Shown: positions 17,178 to 25,539, counted from the first letter of the stretch. The stretch: 64,000 bases of DNA from Streptomyces maremycinicus (GCF_001184025.1 NZ_BBYG01000013.1:372001-436000); one strand, 5' to 3'. A program made the numbers and translations. Notes: generated by a model not told the origin, from the sequence alone.

Positions 17178-18194
17178 TCAGTCGCGGCGCCGGAACCGGC
17201 GGAGCCCGAAGAGGGCGACGCAGACCGCGGCGACCGCCAGCGCGCCGAACGTGACGCTGCCGCCGGCCGAGGACCCGCCGCCCTCGTCCGAGGCACGCGG
17301 ACTCCCGCCGCCGGACGACGACTCGGCGCCCCGACCGGTGCCCCCGGGCGCGTCCTCCGCCACCACGGAGCTGCCGGCGCCCTCGCTGCCGTACAGGAGC
17401 TCGGTACCGTCGGCGGAGTAGGTGACGGACTCCCCCTGCCGCTGGAGCGGCACGTCGAGCCGGCCCTCGCGCTCGATCTTCCCGCCGTTCCAGGCGTAGG
17501 AGATACCGCCGAAGTAACCGCGGACGGCGAGCTGGGTGCCGTCCGGCGAGAAGGCCGCGTCGGTGGCCCACAGGTCGACGGCGGCGACGGGCTCGAAGAC
17601 GTTCGCCCCGGAGGCGGAGAGCTTCGCCGGCCCCTCGTAGAGGTGACCGCCGTCCTCCTTCTTGTCGATGATGTAGACCCGCCCGGTCTTGGGGTGCACG
17701 AGGAGCGACTCGGCGTCGCGGGCGCCGTCGGAGTACTTCACGACGTACTGGGTGGCCTTGACGGTCTGGTCGACGAGCTTCGCCGGCTCGGGCAGCCGGT
17801 AGATCCACACGTACTGCCAGGTGCCCCCGAGGTTGTCGCCGATGTCGCCGACCCAGATCTCGTTGCCCGGACCGATGGAGATCGCCTCGACGTCACGGGG
17901 CGTGCCGACACCGGTCAGGGTGAGCCGGGCGACGGTCTTCCCGGTCGCGCTGTCGACGGCGTAGAGGTAGGGGCCGTCGTCGCTGTCGTTGTGGGTCCAG
18001 TAGACGCCCGGGTGCTGCCGCGAGGCGGCGAGACCGCTGGACTCGGTGATACGCGGATCCTCGATGGTGAATCCCTCGTCCCCGTCGGCCGCGTACGCGG
18101 AGGGCGCGGTGGACGCGGCGAGCACGGTGAAGGCACCCGAGAGGAGGACCCCGGTGAGAAGGGCTCCGGCCCGGACGGCGAAAGATCGGCGCAT
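17178..18194 (-). CDS. secreted, membrane-anchored beta-propeller protein
   Basis: 338-residue exported protein of unknown function. It has a signal peptide (MRRSFAVRAGALLTGVLLSGAF, cleavage near APSAYA), a beta-propeller-like body with repeated DxxTGK and SPDGTQLAV elements, a Ser/Gly-rich spacer, then one membrane helix followed by FRRFRRRD-type basic residues at the C-terminus. This places the propeller outside the cell, tethered by its tail; there is no LPXTG sortase signal. I use the ATG at 18194, with AGG 9 nt before it; a GTG two codons upstream is equally possible. The next gene, an SGNH hydrolase, is divergent with 77 bp between. Confidence 0.75.
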   Translation of the reverse strand: MRRSFAVRAGALLTGVLLSGAFTVLAASTAPSAYAADGDEGFTIEDPRITESSGLAASRQHPGVYWTHNDSDDGPYLYAVDSATGKTVARLTLTGVGTPRDVEAISIGPGNEIWVGDIGDNLGGTWQYVWIYRLPEPAKLVDQTVKATQYVVKYSDGARDAESLLVHPKTGRVYIIDKKEDGGHLYEGPAKLSASGANVFEPVAAVDLWATDAAFSPDGTQLAVRGYFGGISYAWNGGKIEREGRLDVPLQRQGESVTYSADGTELLYGSEGAGSSVVAEDAPGGTGRGAESSSGGGSPRASDEGGGSSAGGSVTFGALAVAAVCVALFGLRRFRRRD

Positions 18195-18271
18195 GTCCAC
18201 AAGCCTGCCATCCCGCCCCGCCGTTCACGGATTCGTGGCCCGTCTCACACGCCCCCGGAGGGGGTGATCCT

Positions 18272-18970
18272 TTGCCGATCCCTCATCATGAGCGGATGCT
18301 CAGGTTCATGCCCGTAGGCGACTCGATGACGATCGGCAGCTCGGGCGAGCACACCTGGCGTTACCGCGTGTGGCGGCACCTGTGCGCCACGTACGGCGGC
18401 CCGTTCACGCTGACCGGTCCCCGCGAGACGCTCTACGACAAGGCGACGGACTCGGCCGTCTCGTACGCCTACGCCGACCCCGACTTCCCGCGCGGACACC
18501 TCGCCGGCTGGGGCGAGGGCTGGCTGCACATGGCCCCGCTGATCGGCGAGGCGGTGCGGACGTCACGGGCGGACATCCTGCTGGTCTCGCTGGGCCTGAT
18601 CGACCTGGGCTTCTACACGAACGCCGAGCAGACCGCGCAGAACGCCCGCGCCTTCGCCGCCGAGGCCCGGGCGGCCGACCCGCGGATCGCCATGGTGTGG
18701 CTGCCGGTCATCCCCAACATCCGTGCCGCGGAAGACGCGGCCTTCGCCGCGCAGGTCACCCGCTTCAACGAACTCCTGGCGAAGACGGCCGCCGACCTGG
18801 ACGAGCCGGGTTCCCCGATCCTGCTGGCCTCGGTACCGCGGACCTGGGACATCGACACCCACACCTACGACGGCACCCACCCGAACGAGCGCGGCGAACA
18901 CCGGCTGGCCTCGGCCTTCGCGGAGGCGATGCACCAGGGTTGGGGCCTGGGCGGGGAGTACGCGGACTGA
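18272..18970 (+). CDS. SGNH/GDSL-family hydrolase
   Basis: 232-residue cytoplasmic esterase or lipase-like protein. The nucleophile motif PVGDSMT is near residue 15, block with LVSLGLIDLG takes the place of the block III region, and DGTHPNERGEHRLASAFAEAM supplies the C-terminal Asp-x-x-His pair. No signal peptide is seen. I start at the TTG at 18272 because GGAGG lies 10 nt upstream; an ATG at 18296 would still keep the GDS motif. Substrate is unknown. The usual Asn of block III (GxND) is not obvious, replaced by GLIDLG, so activity may be altered. Confidence 0.75.
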   Translation: MPIPHHERMLRFMPVGDSMTIGSSGEHTWRYRVWRHLCATYGGPFTLTGPRETLYDKATDSAVSYAYADPDFPRGHLAGWGEGWLHMAPLIGEAVRTSRADILLVSLGLIDLGFYTNAEQTAQNARAFAAEARAADPRIAMVWLPVIPNIRAAEDAAFAAQVTRFNELLAKTAADLDEPGSPILLASVPRTWDIDTHTYDGTHPNERGEHRLASAFAEAMHQGWGLGGEYAD

Positions 18971-18997
18971 GGGACGCGCCCCACCCGGTTCTGGCAT

Positions 18998-19267
18998 ATG
19001 CGCTCCGCGCCGTTATCCGAGAAGATGCCCGTCCCCGAGGGAACAAAGGCTGAGATCGTCGGGGGAAACGTCTTCATGTCACCGCGGCGGCAGCACCACT
19101 GGGAGATCATCTCGGGCATTTTCGAGCAGCTGCGTGACAAATACCCCCGCAAGCGGCTCGCATCCGATCTACGCATCGACATTCCCGGTCATCTGAACGG
19201 CTCTGCATGTGACCTGGCTGCCATGGCCGACCGCTCCGTGAAGGACAGCAAGTTCCCCCGCGACTGA
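18998..19267 (+). pseudogene. truncated Uma2-family (DUF820) protein
   Basis: An 89-residue reading frame matching only the N-terminal half of Uma2-family proteins (normally about 190 residues, PD-(D/E)XK nuclease-like fold). It has the family start MPVPEGTKAEIVGGNVFMSPRRQHHWEII and SDLRIDIPG, then ends at KDSKFPRD before the catalytic core. I find no continuation in another frame before the aldo/keto reductase at 19328, so the 3' half is deleted. Uma2 genes are abundant and often decaying in Streptomyces. Start could be 18998 or 19025. Confidence 0.7.
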
Positions 19268-19327
19268 CCTGTTCCCCGGCCGGCCCCCCTTGCATGGAGC
19301 GCACTCGAAGTCGTTGGCTTGTGCTTC

Positions 19328-20320
19328 ATGAAGTACACGCAGCTCGGACGTACCGGACTCAAGGTCAGCCGCCTCGTCCTCGGCACCATGAACTTCGGCC
19401 CGCAGACCGACGAGACCGACAGCCACGCGATCATGGACGCGGCGCTCGGCGCGGGCATCAACTTCTTCGACACCGCGAACGTGTACGGCTGGGGTGAGAA
19501 CAAGGGCCGTACCGAGGAGATCATCGGCAGCTGGTTCGCCAAGGGCGGCGGGCGCCGTGACCAGGTCGTCCTCGCCACCAAGGTGTACGGCAACATGGCC
19601 GCCGACGGCGACGCCTGGCCCAACCACGACAAGCTGTCCGCGCTGAACATCCGGCGGGCCGTCGACGCCAGCCTCAAGCGGCTGGGCACCGACCACATCG
19701 ACCTGTACCAGTTCCACCACATCGACCGCAGCACTCCCTTCGAGGAGATCTGGCAGGCCATCGACGTACTGGTGCAGCAGGGCAAGATCCTCTACGCGGG
19801 GTCGTCCAACTTCCCCGGCTACAAGATCGCCCAGGCCAACGAGACCGCCGCCCGCCGCGGCGGCACCATCGGGCTGGTCAGCGAGCAGTGCCTGTACAAC
19901 CTGGCCGAGCGGCGCGCCGAGATGGAGGTCATCCCGGCCGCGCAGGAGTACGGCCTCGGGGTCATCCCCTGGTCGCCGCTGCACGGCGGTCTGCTCGGCG
20001 GGGTCATCAAGAAGCAGGCCGAGGGCGGGCGCCGCGCCTCCGGACGGGCCGCCGACACCCTCGCCGACCCCACCGCCCGCGCGCAGATCCAGGCCTACGA
20101 GGACCTGCTGGACAAGCACGGCGTGGAGCCCGGGGAGGCCGGCCTGGCCTGGCTGCTCACCCGGCCCGGCGTCACCGGTCCGATCGTCGGTCCGCGCACC
20201 GCGGAGCAGCTCGACTCCGCCCTGCGCGCGGTCGAACTGGAGCTGAGCGAGGAACTGCTGTCCGGCCTGGACGAGATCTTCCCCGGCCCGGGCCCTTCCC
20301 CGGAGGCCTTCGCCTGGTAG
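19328..20320 (+). CDS. aldo/keto reductase
   Basis: 330-residue NADPH-dependent oxidoreductase of the AKR fold. The N-terminus MKYTQLGRTGLKVSRLVLGTMNFG is typical; the catalytic region FFDTANVYGWGENKGRTEEIIG carries Asp and Tyr, LATKVYG the Lys, and LYQFHHID the His. C-terminal GPRTAEQLDSAL is the cofactor-binding segment. It probably reduces an aldehyde or ketone in the cytoplasm; the physiological substrate is unknown. The ATG at 19328 matches the family start although its ribosome site is weak. It stands alone, facing the small ORF and thpR. Confidence 0.9.
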   Translation: MKYTQLGRTGLKVSRLVLGTMNFGPQTDETDSHAIMDAALGAGINFFDTANVYGWGENKGRTEEIIGSWFAKGGGRRDQVVLATKVYGNMAADGDAWPNHDKLSALNIRRAVDASLKRLGTDHIDLYQFHHIDRSTPFEEIWQAIDVLVQQGKILYAGSSNFPGYKIAQANETAARRGGTIGLVSEQCLYNLAERRAEMEVIPAAQEYGLGVIPWSPLHGGLLGGVIKKQAEGGRRASGRAADTLADPTARAQIQAYEDLLDKHGVEPGEAGLAWLLTRPGVTGPIVGPRTAEQLDSALRAVELELSEELLSGLDEIFPGPGPSPEAFAW

Positions 20321-20349
20321 CGGGGCGCGCCTCGACGGTCGCGCCCGGC

Positions 20350-20439
20350 CTATCTGCCGAGCGCGGCCGCCAGGGCCACCACGACGAACAACAACACGAG
20401 CGCACCGGCCATGATCCGGTTCCTGGTCTTCGGGTCCAC
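20350..20439 (-). CDS. 29-residue single-helix membrane peptide
   Basis: A tiny frame starting at GTG 20439, reading VDPKTRNRIMAGALVLLFVV then VALAAALGR and a TAG stop. It has a basic N-terminus (KTRNR) and one hydrophobic helix of about 18 residues, the layout of bacterial small membrane proteins. It follows the thpR stop by 9 nt on the same strand, so it could be cotranscribed. Ribosome site is weak (AGG 8 nt upstream). No function known to me; conservation would need testing. Confidence 0.45.
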   Translation of the reverse strand: MDPKTRNRIMAGALVLLFVVVALAAALGR

Positions 20440-20448
20440 GCAGGGAGC

Positions 20449-21021
20449 CTAACCGGCCCCGCCGAGCGCCCAGCGCCCGACCGGCTCGTACCGGGGCTGC
20501 TCCCCGGGAACGCCGGACCTCGGCAGGCTGCTGCGCACCAGCACCAGCTCCCCCACCGTCCAGGTACGGCCCTCGAAGGCGTCCAGCGCCTCGACGTACG
20601 GCCGCACGTCGACCGCCTCCCGGCTGCGGGCCAGCGTGAGGTGGGCCTTGTAGCGGCGGTGCTCCCCCATCTCCACGCCCGCCTTGCGGGCCGCCGCCTC
20701 CGCGCGGTCGGCCAGCAGCCGCAGCTCCGGAACATCCCCGGCGGCCCCGGCCCACAGCGCCCGCCCGTGCCCGAACTGTCCCCCGCCCCGCACGGCCAGG
20801 CCGAAGGGCGTGCCGCGGTGCGCGGCCCGGTCCAGCCGCCGCGTCAGCTCCGGTACGAGGCCGTCGTCGACCTCGCCGTAGAAGGCGAGGGTGAAGTGCC
20901 AGCCGGGGCGGTCCGTCCAGCGCAGGCCGTCGGCACCGGGCAGCGTGCGCAACCGGGCCACCTCGACGGCGAGTTCGTCGGCGATGTCGGCCGGGGGCAG
21001 CACGGCGGCGAAGAGTCTCAT
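20449..21021 (-). CDS. thpR: RNA 2',3'-cyclic phosphodiesterase (LigT/ThpR)
   Basis: 190-residue 2H phosphoesterase that opens 2',3'-cyclic phosphates at RNA ends. The two HxTx motifs are HFTL at residues 42-45 and HLTL at 127-130, with the expected spacing for two lobes. It starts MRLFAAVLPPADIADEL, the family N-terminus, at ATG 21021. Cytoplasmic. It is divergent from a GNAT gene 51 bp away and followed by a possible 29-residue membrane peptide. Biological role of ThpR in bacteria is still vague. Confidence 0.92.
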   Translation of the reverse strand: MRLFAAVLPPADIADELAVEVARLRTLPGADGLRWTDRPGWHFTLAFYGEVDDGLVPELTRRLDRAAHRGTPFGLAVRGGGQFGHGRALWAGAAGDVPELRLLADRAEAAARKAGVEMGEHRRYKAHLTLARSREAVDVRPYVEALDAFEGRTWTVGELVLVRSSLPRSGVPGEQPRYEPVGRWALGGAG

Positions 21022-21072
21022 GGCCCCGATTTTCCCGGTCGGCGGGGCCGTCCGCCCGGCATGATGGGCGTC

Positions 21073-21627
21073 ATGCGGATCACCATCAGAGAAGGCGGGC
21101 CCGACGACGTCCCCGTGATACTCGGCATGCTCGACAGCAGCGTGGAATGGCTGGTCGCGCAGGGGCGGCCCGGCCAGTGGGGGACGGAACCGCTCTCCCG
21201 GAGCCGGAAGACGGTGGAGTCGGTCATCCGGTACATGGACGAGGGCTGGGTGTTCGTCGCCGAGGCCGACGGCGTGCCGGCCGCCACCCTCACCCTGACC
21301 GACTCGCCCGGCGCCTATCTGGCGCACCTCCCGCCGCCCGGGGAGCCCGAGCGGTACATCCACTGGCTCGCCTCCGACCGCCGCTTCAAGGGCCACGGCG
21401 TGGGCAGCGCCCTGCTCGCGCACGCCGCCGAGGAGACCCGGCGGGCGGGCGTCGGCCTGCTGCGGGTGGACTGTTACGCGGGTGACGACCGCAGGCTGGT
21501 CGCCTACTACGAGGCCAACGGCTTCACCCCGACCGAGGCGTACACCGTCGGCGACCACGCGTGGCCGGGCCAGGTGCTGGCCCGGAGGGTACGGCCCCTG
21601 TCGGCCCCTGCCGCGTCCTCCGGGTGA
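21073..21627 (+). CDS. GNAT-family N-acetyltransferase
   Basis: 184-residue acetyltransferase. The acetyl-CoA loop is DRRFKGHGVGSALLAHA (R/Q-x-x-G-x-G/A pattern) near residues 112-128, followed by DDRRLVAYYEANGFTPT in motif B. N-terminus MRITIREGGPDDVPVILGMLD is typical. Start taken at ATG 21073; two earlier in-frame codons (ATG at 21061 and 21064) exist. Substrate unknown. It ends at a tandem-repeat region that separates it from the converging MFS gene. Confidence 0.82.
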   Translation: MRITIREGGPDDVPVILGMLDSSVEWLVAQGRPGQWGTEPLSRSRKTVESVIRYMDEGWVFVAEADGVPAATLTLTDSPGAYLAHLPPPGEPERYIHWLASDRRFKGHGVGSALLAHAAEETRRAGVGLLRVDCYAGDDRRLVAYYEANGFTPTEAYTVGDHAWPGQVLARRVRPLSAPAASSG

Positions 21628-21652
21628 CCGGCGAGGGTGACAGGCCAAGGGT

Positions 21653-21759
21653 GGCCGGTCACGGGTGGCCGAATGACCGGGTCACGGGTGGCCGGTCACG
21701 GATAGCCGGATGACCGGGTCACAAAGGGCCGGTCACGGGTGGCCGAATGACCGGGTCAC
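21653..21759. repeat. three tandem copies of a 37-bp hairpin-forming repeat
   Basis: The unit GGCCGGTCACGGGTGGCCGA plus AATGACCGGGTCAC begins at 21653, 21690 and 21727, a constant 37-bp period with 33 conserved bases. Each unit can fold through CCGGTCA/TGACCGG. Degenerate partial copies flank it on both sides (21628-21652 and 21760-21790). It fills the gap between the converging GNAT and MFS genes. Confidence 0.9.
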
Positions 21760-21799
21760 GGGTGACCGGGTCACCGGTGGCCCGTGACGGCGGGTGCCG

Positions 21800-23164
21800 T
21801 CACGCCACCGTGGCGAGCTCCCGGTCCTCCCGGGGCACGAACCGCACGATCGGGTGGCCGCGGTTCCAGCCCACCGCCAGGCGCAGGTTGCCCATCCGGG
21901 CCAGGACCAGGCCGACGGTGACGGCCGCGGCCGCCGAGACGGCACCGCCGGCCGCGAGGCCCGCGCGGACGCCGTACGCGTCGGTGATCCAGCCGGCGAT
22001 CGGCGCGCCGATCGGGGCGCCGCCCATGAACACCATCATGTAGAGCGCCATCACCCGGCCGCGCATGGCCGGGTCGGTGCTCATCTGGACGCTGCTGTTG
22101 GCGGTGACGTTGACCGTCATGCCGAACATCCCGATCGGGGCCATGAGCAGGGCGAACAGCCAGAGGGAGGGGGCCATGGAGGCCACGATCTCCATCGTGC
22201 CGAAGGCCACCGCGCCGGCGACCAGGACCCGCATCCGGGCCGTGCCGCGCCGGGCCGCGAGCAGGGCGCCGGCCAGCGAGCCGACCGCCATCAGGGTGTT
22301 GAACAGGCTGTAGGAGCCCGCGCCCGCGTGGAAGACGTCGTCGGCGAAGGCCGAGAGATACACGGGGAAGTTGAAGCCGAAGGTGCTCACGAACCCGACG
22401 AGGACGATCGTCCAGATCAGCTCGGGGCGCCCGGCGACGTAGTGGAGCCCTTCGCGCAGCTGGCCCTTGCCGCGCGGGGCGCGCGAGACGGCGTGCAGAT
22501 CGCGCGAGCGCATCAGCAGCAGGCCGACGAGGGGGGCGACGAAGGACAGCCCGTTGAAGAGGAACGCCCAGCCGGTCCCGACACCGGTGATCATCACGCC
22601 CGCCACGGCGGGACCGACCAGCCGGGCGGACTGGAAGTTCGCGGAGTTGAGGCTGACCGCGTTCTGGAGCTGGTCGGGGCCGACCATCTCGGAGACGAAG
22701 GTCTGGCGGGCCGGGTTGTCCAGGACGGTCGCGAGACCCACGGCGAAGGCGGCGACGTAGACGTGCCAGACCTCGACGTGGCCCGAGAGGGTGAGGACGG
22801 CGAGCGCGATGCCGGTGAGGGCCATCGCGGACTGGGTGAACAGCAACGTCCGGCGCTTGGGCAGCCGGTCGACCAGCACACCGCCGTAGAGGCCGAAGAG
22901 CAGCATCGGCAGGAACTGGAGGGCGGTCGTGACGCCGACGGCGGTCGCGGAGCCGGTGAGGCTGAGGACCAGCCAGTCCTGGGCGATGCGCTGCATCCAG
23001 GTGCCGATGTTGGACACGACCTGGCCCATGAAGAACAGGCGGTAGTTCCTGACCTTCAACGAGCTGAACATGGATGACTTGCGGGTGCCCGTGACGGGCT
23101 CCTCGGCAAGGGTCTCGTGGGTGGTCGGTGCGGGGGCGGAGTCTGCTCCGGATCCCGAACTCAA
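21800..23164 (-). CDS. MFS exporter (EntS/MFS_3 type)
   Basis: 454-residue major-facilitator permease with twelve predicted helices, beginning after a 35-residue cytoplasmic tail with FSSLKVRNYRLFFMGQVVSNIGTWMQRIAQDWLVL, typical of the EntS-like group. Probably a drug or siderophore-type proton-driven efflux pump in the cytoplasmic membrane. The TTG start at 23164 is well supported by GAGGAGG 8 nt upstream. It follows the MarR gene by 31 nt on the same strand, so the two form an operon in which the regulator likely controls the pump. Confidence 0.9.
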   Translation of the reverse strand: MSSGSGADSAPAPTTHETLAEEPVTGTRKSSMFSSLKVRNYRLFFMGQVVSNIGTWMQRIAQDWLVLSLTGSATAVGVTTALQFLPMLLFGLYGGVLVDRLPKRRTLLFTQSAMALTGIALAVLTLSGHVEVWHVYVAAFAVGLATVLDNPARQTFVSEMVGPDQLQNAVSLNSANFQSARLVGPAVAGVMITGVGTGWAFLFNGLSFVAPLVGLLLMRSRDLHAVSRAPRGKGQLREGLHYVAGRPELIWTIVLVGFVSTFGFNFPVYLSAFADDVFHAGAGSYSLFNTLMAVGSLAGALLAARRGTARMRVLVAGAVAFGTMEIVASMAPSLWLFALLMAPIGMFGMTVNVTANSSVQMSTDPAMRGRVMALYMMVFMGGAPIGAPIAGWITDAYGVRAGLAAGGAVSAAAAVTVGLVLARMGNLRLAVGWNRGHPIVRFVPREDRELATVA

Positions 23165-23195
23165 AAGGGTCGCCTCCTCATGGCCTGACGGCTGT

Positions 23196-23633
23196 CTACA
23201 GGTGTGCGAGTTTCTCCAGCACGGGGGCGGCGGCGCGCAGTTTCGCCCACTCGTCCTCGTCGAGGCCGTCGACCAGGGTGGCCAGGAAGGCGTTCCGCTT
23301 GGCGCGGCTCTCCTCGAGCATGGCCTCGGCCTGCTCGGTCTTGGTGACGACCTTCTGGCGCCGGTCCTCGGGGTGCGGCTCCAGCCGGACCAGGCCCTTC
23401 GCCTCCAGCAGCGCCACGATGCGGGTCATCGAGGGCGGCTGCACATGCTCCTTGCGGGCGAGTTCGCCCGGGGTGGCACTGCCGCAGAGGGAAAGGGTGC
23501 CGAGCACCGACATCTCGGTGGGGCTCAGCGACTCGTCGACCCGCTGGTGCTTGAGCCGACGGGACAGCCGCATCACGGCTGAACGCAGGGAGTTCACGGC
23601 GGCAGCGTTGTCGCCATGGGTGAGGTCAGGCAT
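23196..23633 (-). CDS. MarR-family transcriptional regulator
   Basis: 145-residue winged-helix repressor. The DNA-binding region reads SPTEMSVLGTLSLCGSATPGELARKEHVQPPSMTRIVALLEAKGLVRLEPHPEDRRQ, with the wing at the DRRQK motif. Start: the ATG at 23633 (MPDLTHGDNAA) has TATCCT 6 nt before it, so it is probably leaderless; an in-frame ATG at 23651 is the alternative. First gene of a MarR-MFS operon, a common arrangement in which a small ligand relieves repression of the exporter. It likely autoregulates through the 23640-23785 region. Confidence 0.92.
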   Translation of the reverse strand: MPDLTHGDNAAAVNSLRSAVMRLSRRLKHQRVDESLSPTEMSVLGTLSLCGSATPGELARKEHVQPPSMTRIVALLEAKGLVRLEPHPEDRRQKVVTKTEQAEAMLEESRAKRNAFLATLVDGLDEDEWAKLRAAAPVLEKLAHL

Positions 23634-23639
23634 CTCTTT

Positions 23640-23645
23640 AGGATA
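23640..23645 (-). promoter_or_regulatory. -10 hexamer of MarR gene
   Basis: On the minus strand TATCCT ends 6 nt before ATG 23633, close to the -10 consensus and placed for a leaderless transcript. AAAGAG between them could also serve as a weak ribosome site. Confidence 0.5.
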
Positions 23646-23717
23646 ACTCATTACCCTGGCTAAACAAGCTGAGGGGTGCCGGGATTCCCCGTGAGCCCGG
23701 CCACGGAAACCTCGTCA

Positions 23718-23733
23718 TCACTCGAACGAGTGA
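23718..23733. promoter_or_regulatory. 16-bp perfect dyad, candidate operator
   Basis: TCACTCGAACGAGTGA is a perfect inverted repeat (7-bp arms, AA centre) between the divergent MarR and ribbon-helix-helix genes. Either regulator could bind it. Confidence 0.5.
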
Positions 23734-23785
23734 GTAGGCAGCGGAAAGTGACCGTTCTGCGGTACGGGCCCGCGACCCTCGTCCC

Positions 23786-23968
23786 ATGGGGACCAGTGTG
23801 CTCAGCCTGCGGATAGACGAGGAGCTGCTCGAACGGCTCCGGCAACATGCCGCCAAAAGGGGAATGAGCGTCCAGGACTATGTCGTCCAGACGCTCATTC
23901 GTGATGACTTCGACGAGCGGTTCCAGACCGCCGTCGAGGAGACGGAGAAGTTCTACGGCCTCACCTGA
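23786..23968 (+). CDS. ribbon-helix-helix (CopG/Arc-like) small DNA-binding protein
   Basis: 60-residue protein. The strand SVLSLRIDEELLERLRQHAAKRGMSVQDYVVQTLIRDD fits the RHH fold: a short beta strand followed by two helices. The C-terminal tail DERFQTAVEETEKFYGLT could bind a toxin, as in antitoxins, but no toxin gene is adjacent (the next gene converges and is a permease). It probably binds DNA as a dimer. The ATG at 23786 is preceded by GACCCT at -12 to -7 and no ribosome site. Confidence 0.8.
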   Translation: MGTSVLSLRIDEELLERLRQHAAKRGMSVQDYVVQTLIRDDFDERFQTAVEETEKFYGLT

Positions 23969-24034
23969 GCCCCCGCCGCGAGCGGGCGGACGGGGGTCGG
24001 GCGAGGCCGCGGGCCGTCGGACCGAGCCGGGCCG

Positions 24035-25486
24035 TCAGGTGAGGCCGAGGGCCGGCATCAGGTAGTAGAAGGCGAAGACGGCGGAGACCACGTACATCGG
24101 CACCGGGACCTCCCGGCCGCGCCCGGCCGCCAGGCGCAGTAGCACGAAGGTGATGAAGCCCATGCCGATGCCGTTGGTGATCGAGTAGGTGAACGGCATC
24201 ATCACCATGGTGATGAAGGCCGGGATGGCGATGGTGAGGTCGGCCCAGTCGATCTCCTTGACCGAGCCGGCCAGGATCAGGAAGCCCACCGCCAGCAGCG
24301 CCGGGGTGGCGGCCTGGGACGGGACCATCGTGGCGACCGGCGTGAGGAACAGCGCGACGGTGAAGAGGCCGCCGGTGACGAGGTTCGCGAGTCCGGTGCG
24401 GGCGCCCTCGCCGACACCGGCCGTGGACTCCACGAAGGCGGTGGTGGCGGAGGAGGAGCTGGCACCGCCCGCGGCGACCGCGAGGCCGTCGACGAAGAGG
24501 ACCTTGTTGATGCCGGGCATCTCGCCCTGGGCGTTGGTCAGCTTGGCCTCGTCGCTGACGCCCATGATCGTGCCCATGGCGTCGAAGAAGCACGACAGCA
24601 GGACCGTGAAGACGAAGAGGACGCCGGTCAGGACGCCGACCTTGCCGAAGCCGCCGAACAGGCTGAACTCGCCGATGAGCCCGAAGTCCGGGGTGGCGAC
24701 GGGGTTGCCGGGCCACTCGGGGGTGGTGAGGCCCCAGGACGGGATCGTCGCGACCGCGTTGATGATCAGCGCGAGGACCGTCATCGCGACGATCGAGATC
24801 AGGATCGCGCCGGGCACCTTGCGGGTGATCAGCGCCAGCGTGAGCAGGGCGCCGAGGATGAAGACGAGAACGGGCCACCCGTTCAGGTGACCGTCGGCGC
24901 CGAGCTGGAGCGGGACGGTGGTGTGGGCGGCGTCCGGGATCCGGCTGACGAAGCCGGAGTCGACGAGCCCGATCAGCATGATGAACAGGCCGATACCGAT
25001 ACTGATCGCCTTGCGCAGGCCGAAGGGCACCGCGTTCATGACGCGCTCCCGCAGACCGGTGGCGACCAGGAGCATGACCACGAAGCCCGCGAGCACGACC
25101 ATGCCCATCGCGTCGGCCCAGGCCATCCGGGGGGCGAGCTGGAGCGCGACCACCGAGTTCACGCCGAGGCCGGCGGCCAGGGCGATGGGCACGTTGCCGA
25201 TCACGCCCATGAGGAGGGTGGTGAAGGCGGCGGTGACACAGGTGGCGGTGACCAGCTGGCCGTTGTCGAGCTGATGCCCGTACATGTCCTTGGCGCTGCC
25301 GAGGATGATCGGGTTCAGCACGATGATGTACGCCATCGCGAAGAAGGTGGCGAAACCGCCCCGGATCTCGCGGGGCAGGGTGCTGCCCCGTTCGGTGATC
25401 CGGAAGTAGCGGTCGAGGGCGCCGAAGACGGGCGTGGCTCCCGGCTGTTCCGGGGCGGGGACCTTGGCAGGGGCCGACGTGGGCAT
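24035..25486 (-). CDS. NCS2-family purine/xanthine permease (AzgA type)
   Basis: 483-residue membrane transporter with about 12-14 helices, of the AzgA-like adenine/guanine/hypoxanthine branch: ALDRYFRITERGSTLPREIRGGFATFFAMAYIIVLNP at the N-terminus and SSSSATTAFVESTAGVGEGARTGLANL in the signature region. Imports purine bases with protons across the cytoplasmic membrane. The ATG at 25486 has AGGA 12 nt upstream. It is divergent from the DUF2530 gene; the 118-bp gap contains a GAAC...GTTC inverted repeat that may respond to purines. Confidence 0.92.
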   Translation of the reverse strand: MPTSAPAKVPAPEQPGATPVFGALDRYFRITERGSTLPREIRGGFATFFAMAYIIVLNPIILGSAKDMYGHQLDNGQLVTATCVTAAFTTLLMGVIGNVPIALAAGLGVNSVVALQLAPRMAWADAMGMVVLAGFVVMLLVATGLRERVMNAVPFGLRKAISIGIGLFIMLIGLVDSGFVSRIPDAAHTTVPLQLGADGHLNGWPVLVFILGALLTLALITRKVPGAILISIVAMTVLALIINAVATIPSWGLTTPEWPGNPVATPDFGLIGEFSLFGGFGKVGVLTGVLFVFTVLLSCFFDAMGTIMGVSDEAKLTNAQGEMPGINKVLFVDGLAVAAGGASSSSATTAFVESTAGVGEGARTGLANLVTGGLFTVALFLTPVATMVPSQAATPALLAVGFLILAGSVKEIDWADLTIAIPAFITMVMMPFTYSITNGIGMGFITFVLLRLAAGRGREVPVPMYVVSAVFAFYYLMPALGLT

Positions 25487-25539
25487 CTTTTTGGCGTTTC
25501 CTACGAAGAGAAGTGGTCAGAACCAAACCGTTTCAGTAT

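Noticed and set aside
21653..21759. Tandem repeats as a CRISPR array
   Set aside because: The unit is 33 bp with a constant 4-bp difference, no unique spacers, and no cas genes nearby.
23786..23968. RHH protein as an antitoxin of a toxin-antitoxin pair
   Set aside because: No small toxin-like frame follows; the next gene converges and is a permease.
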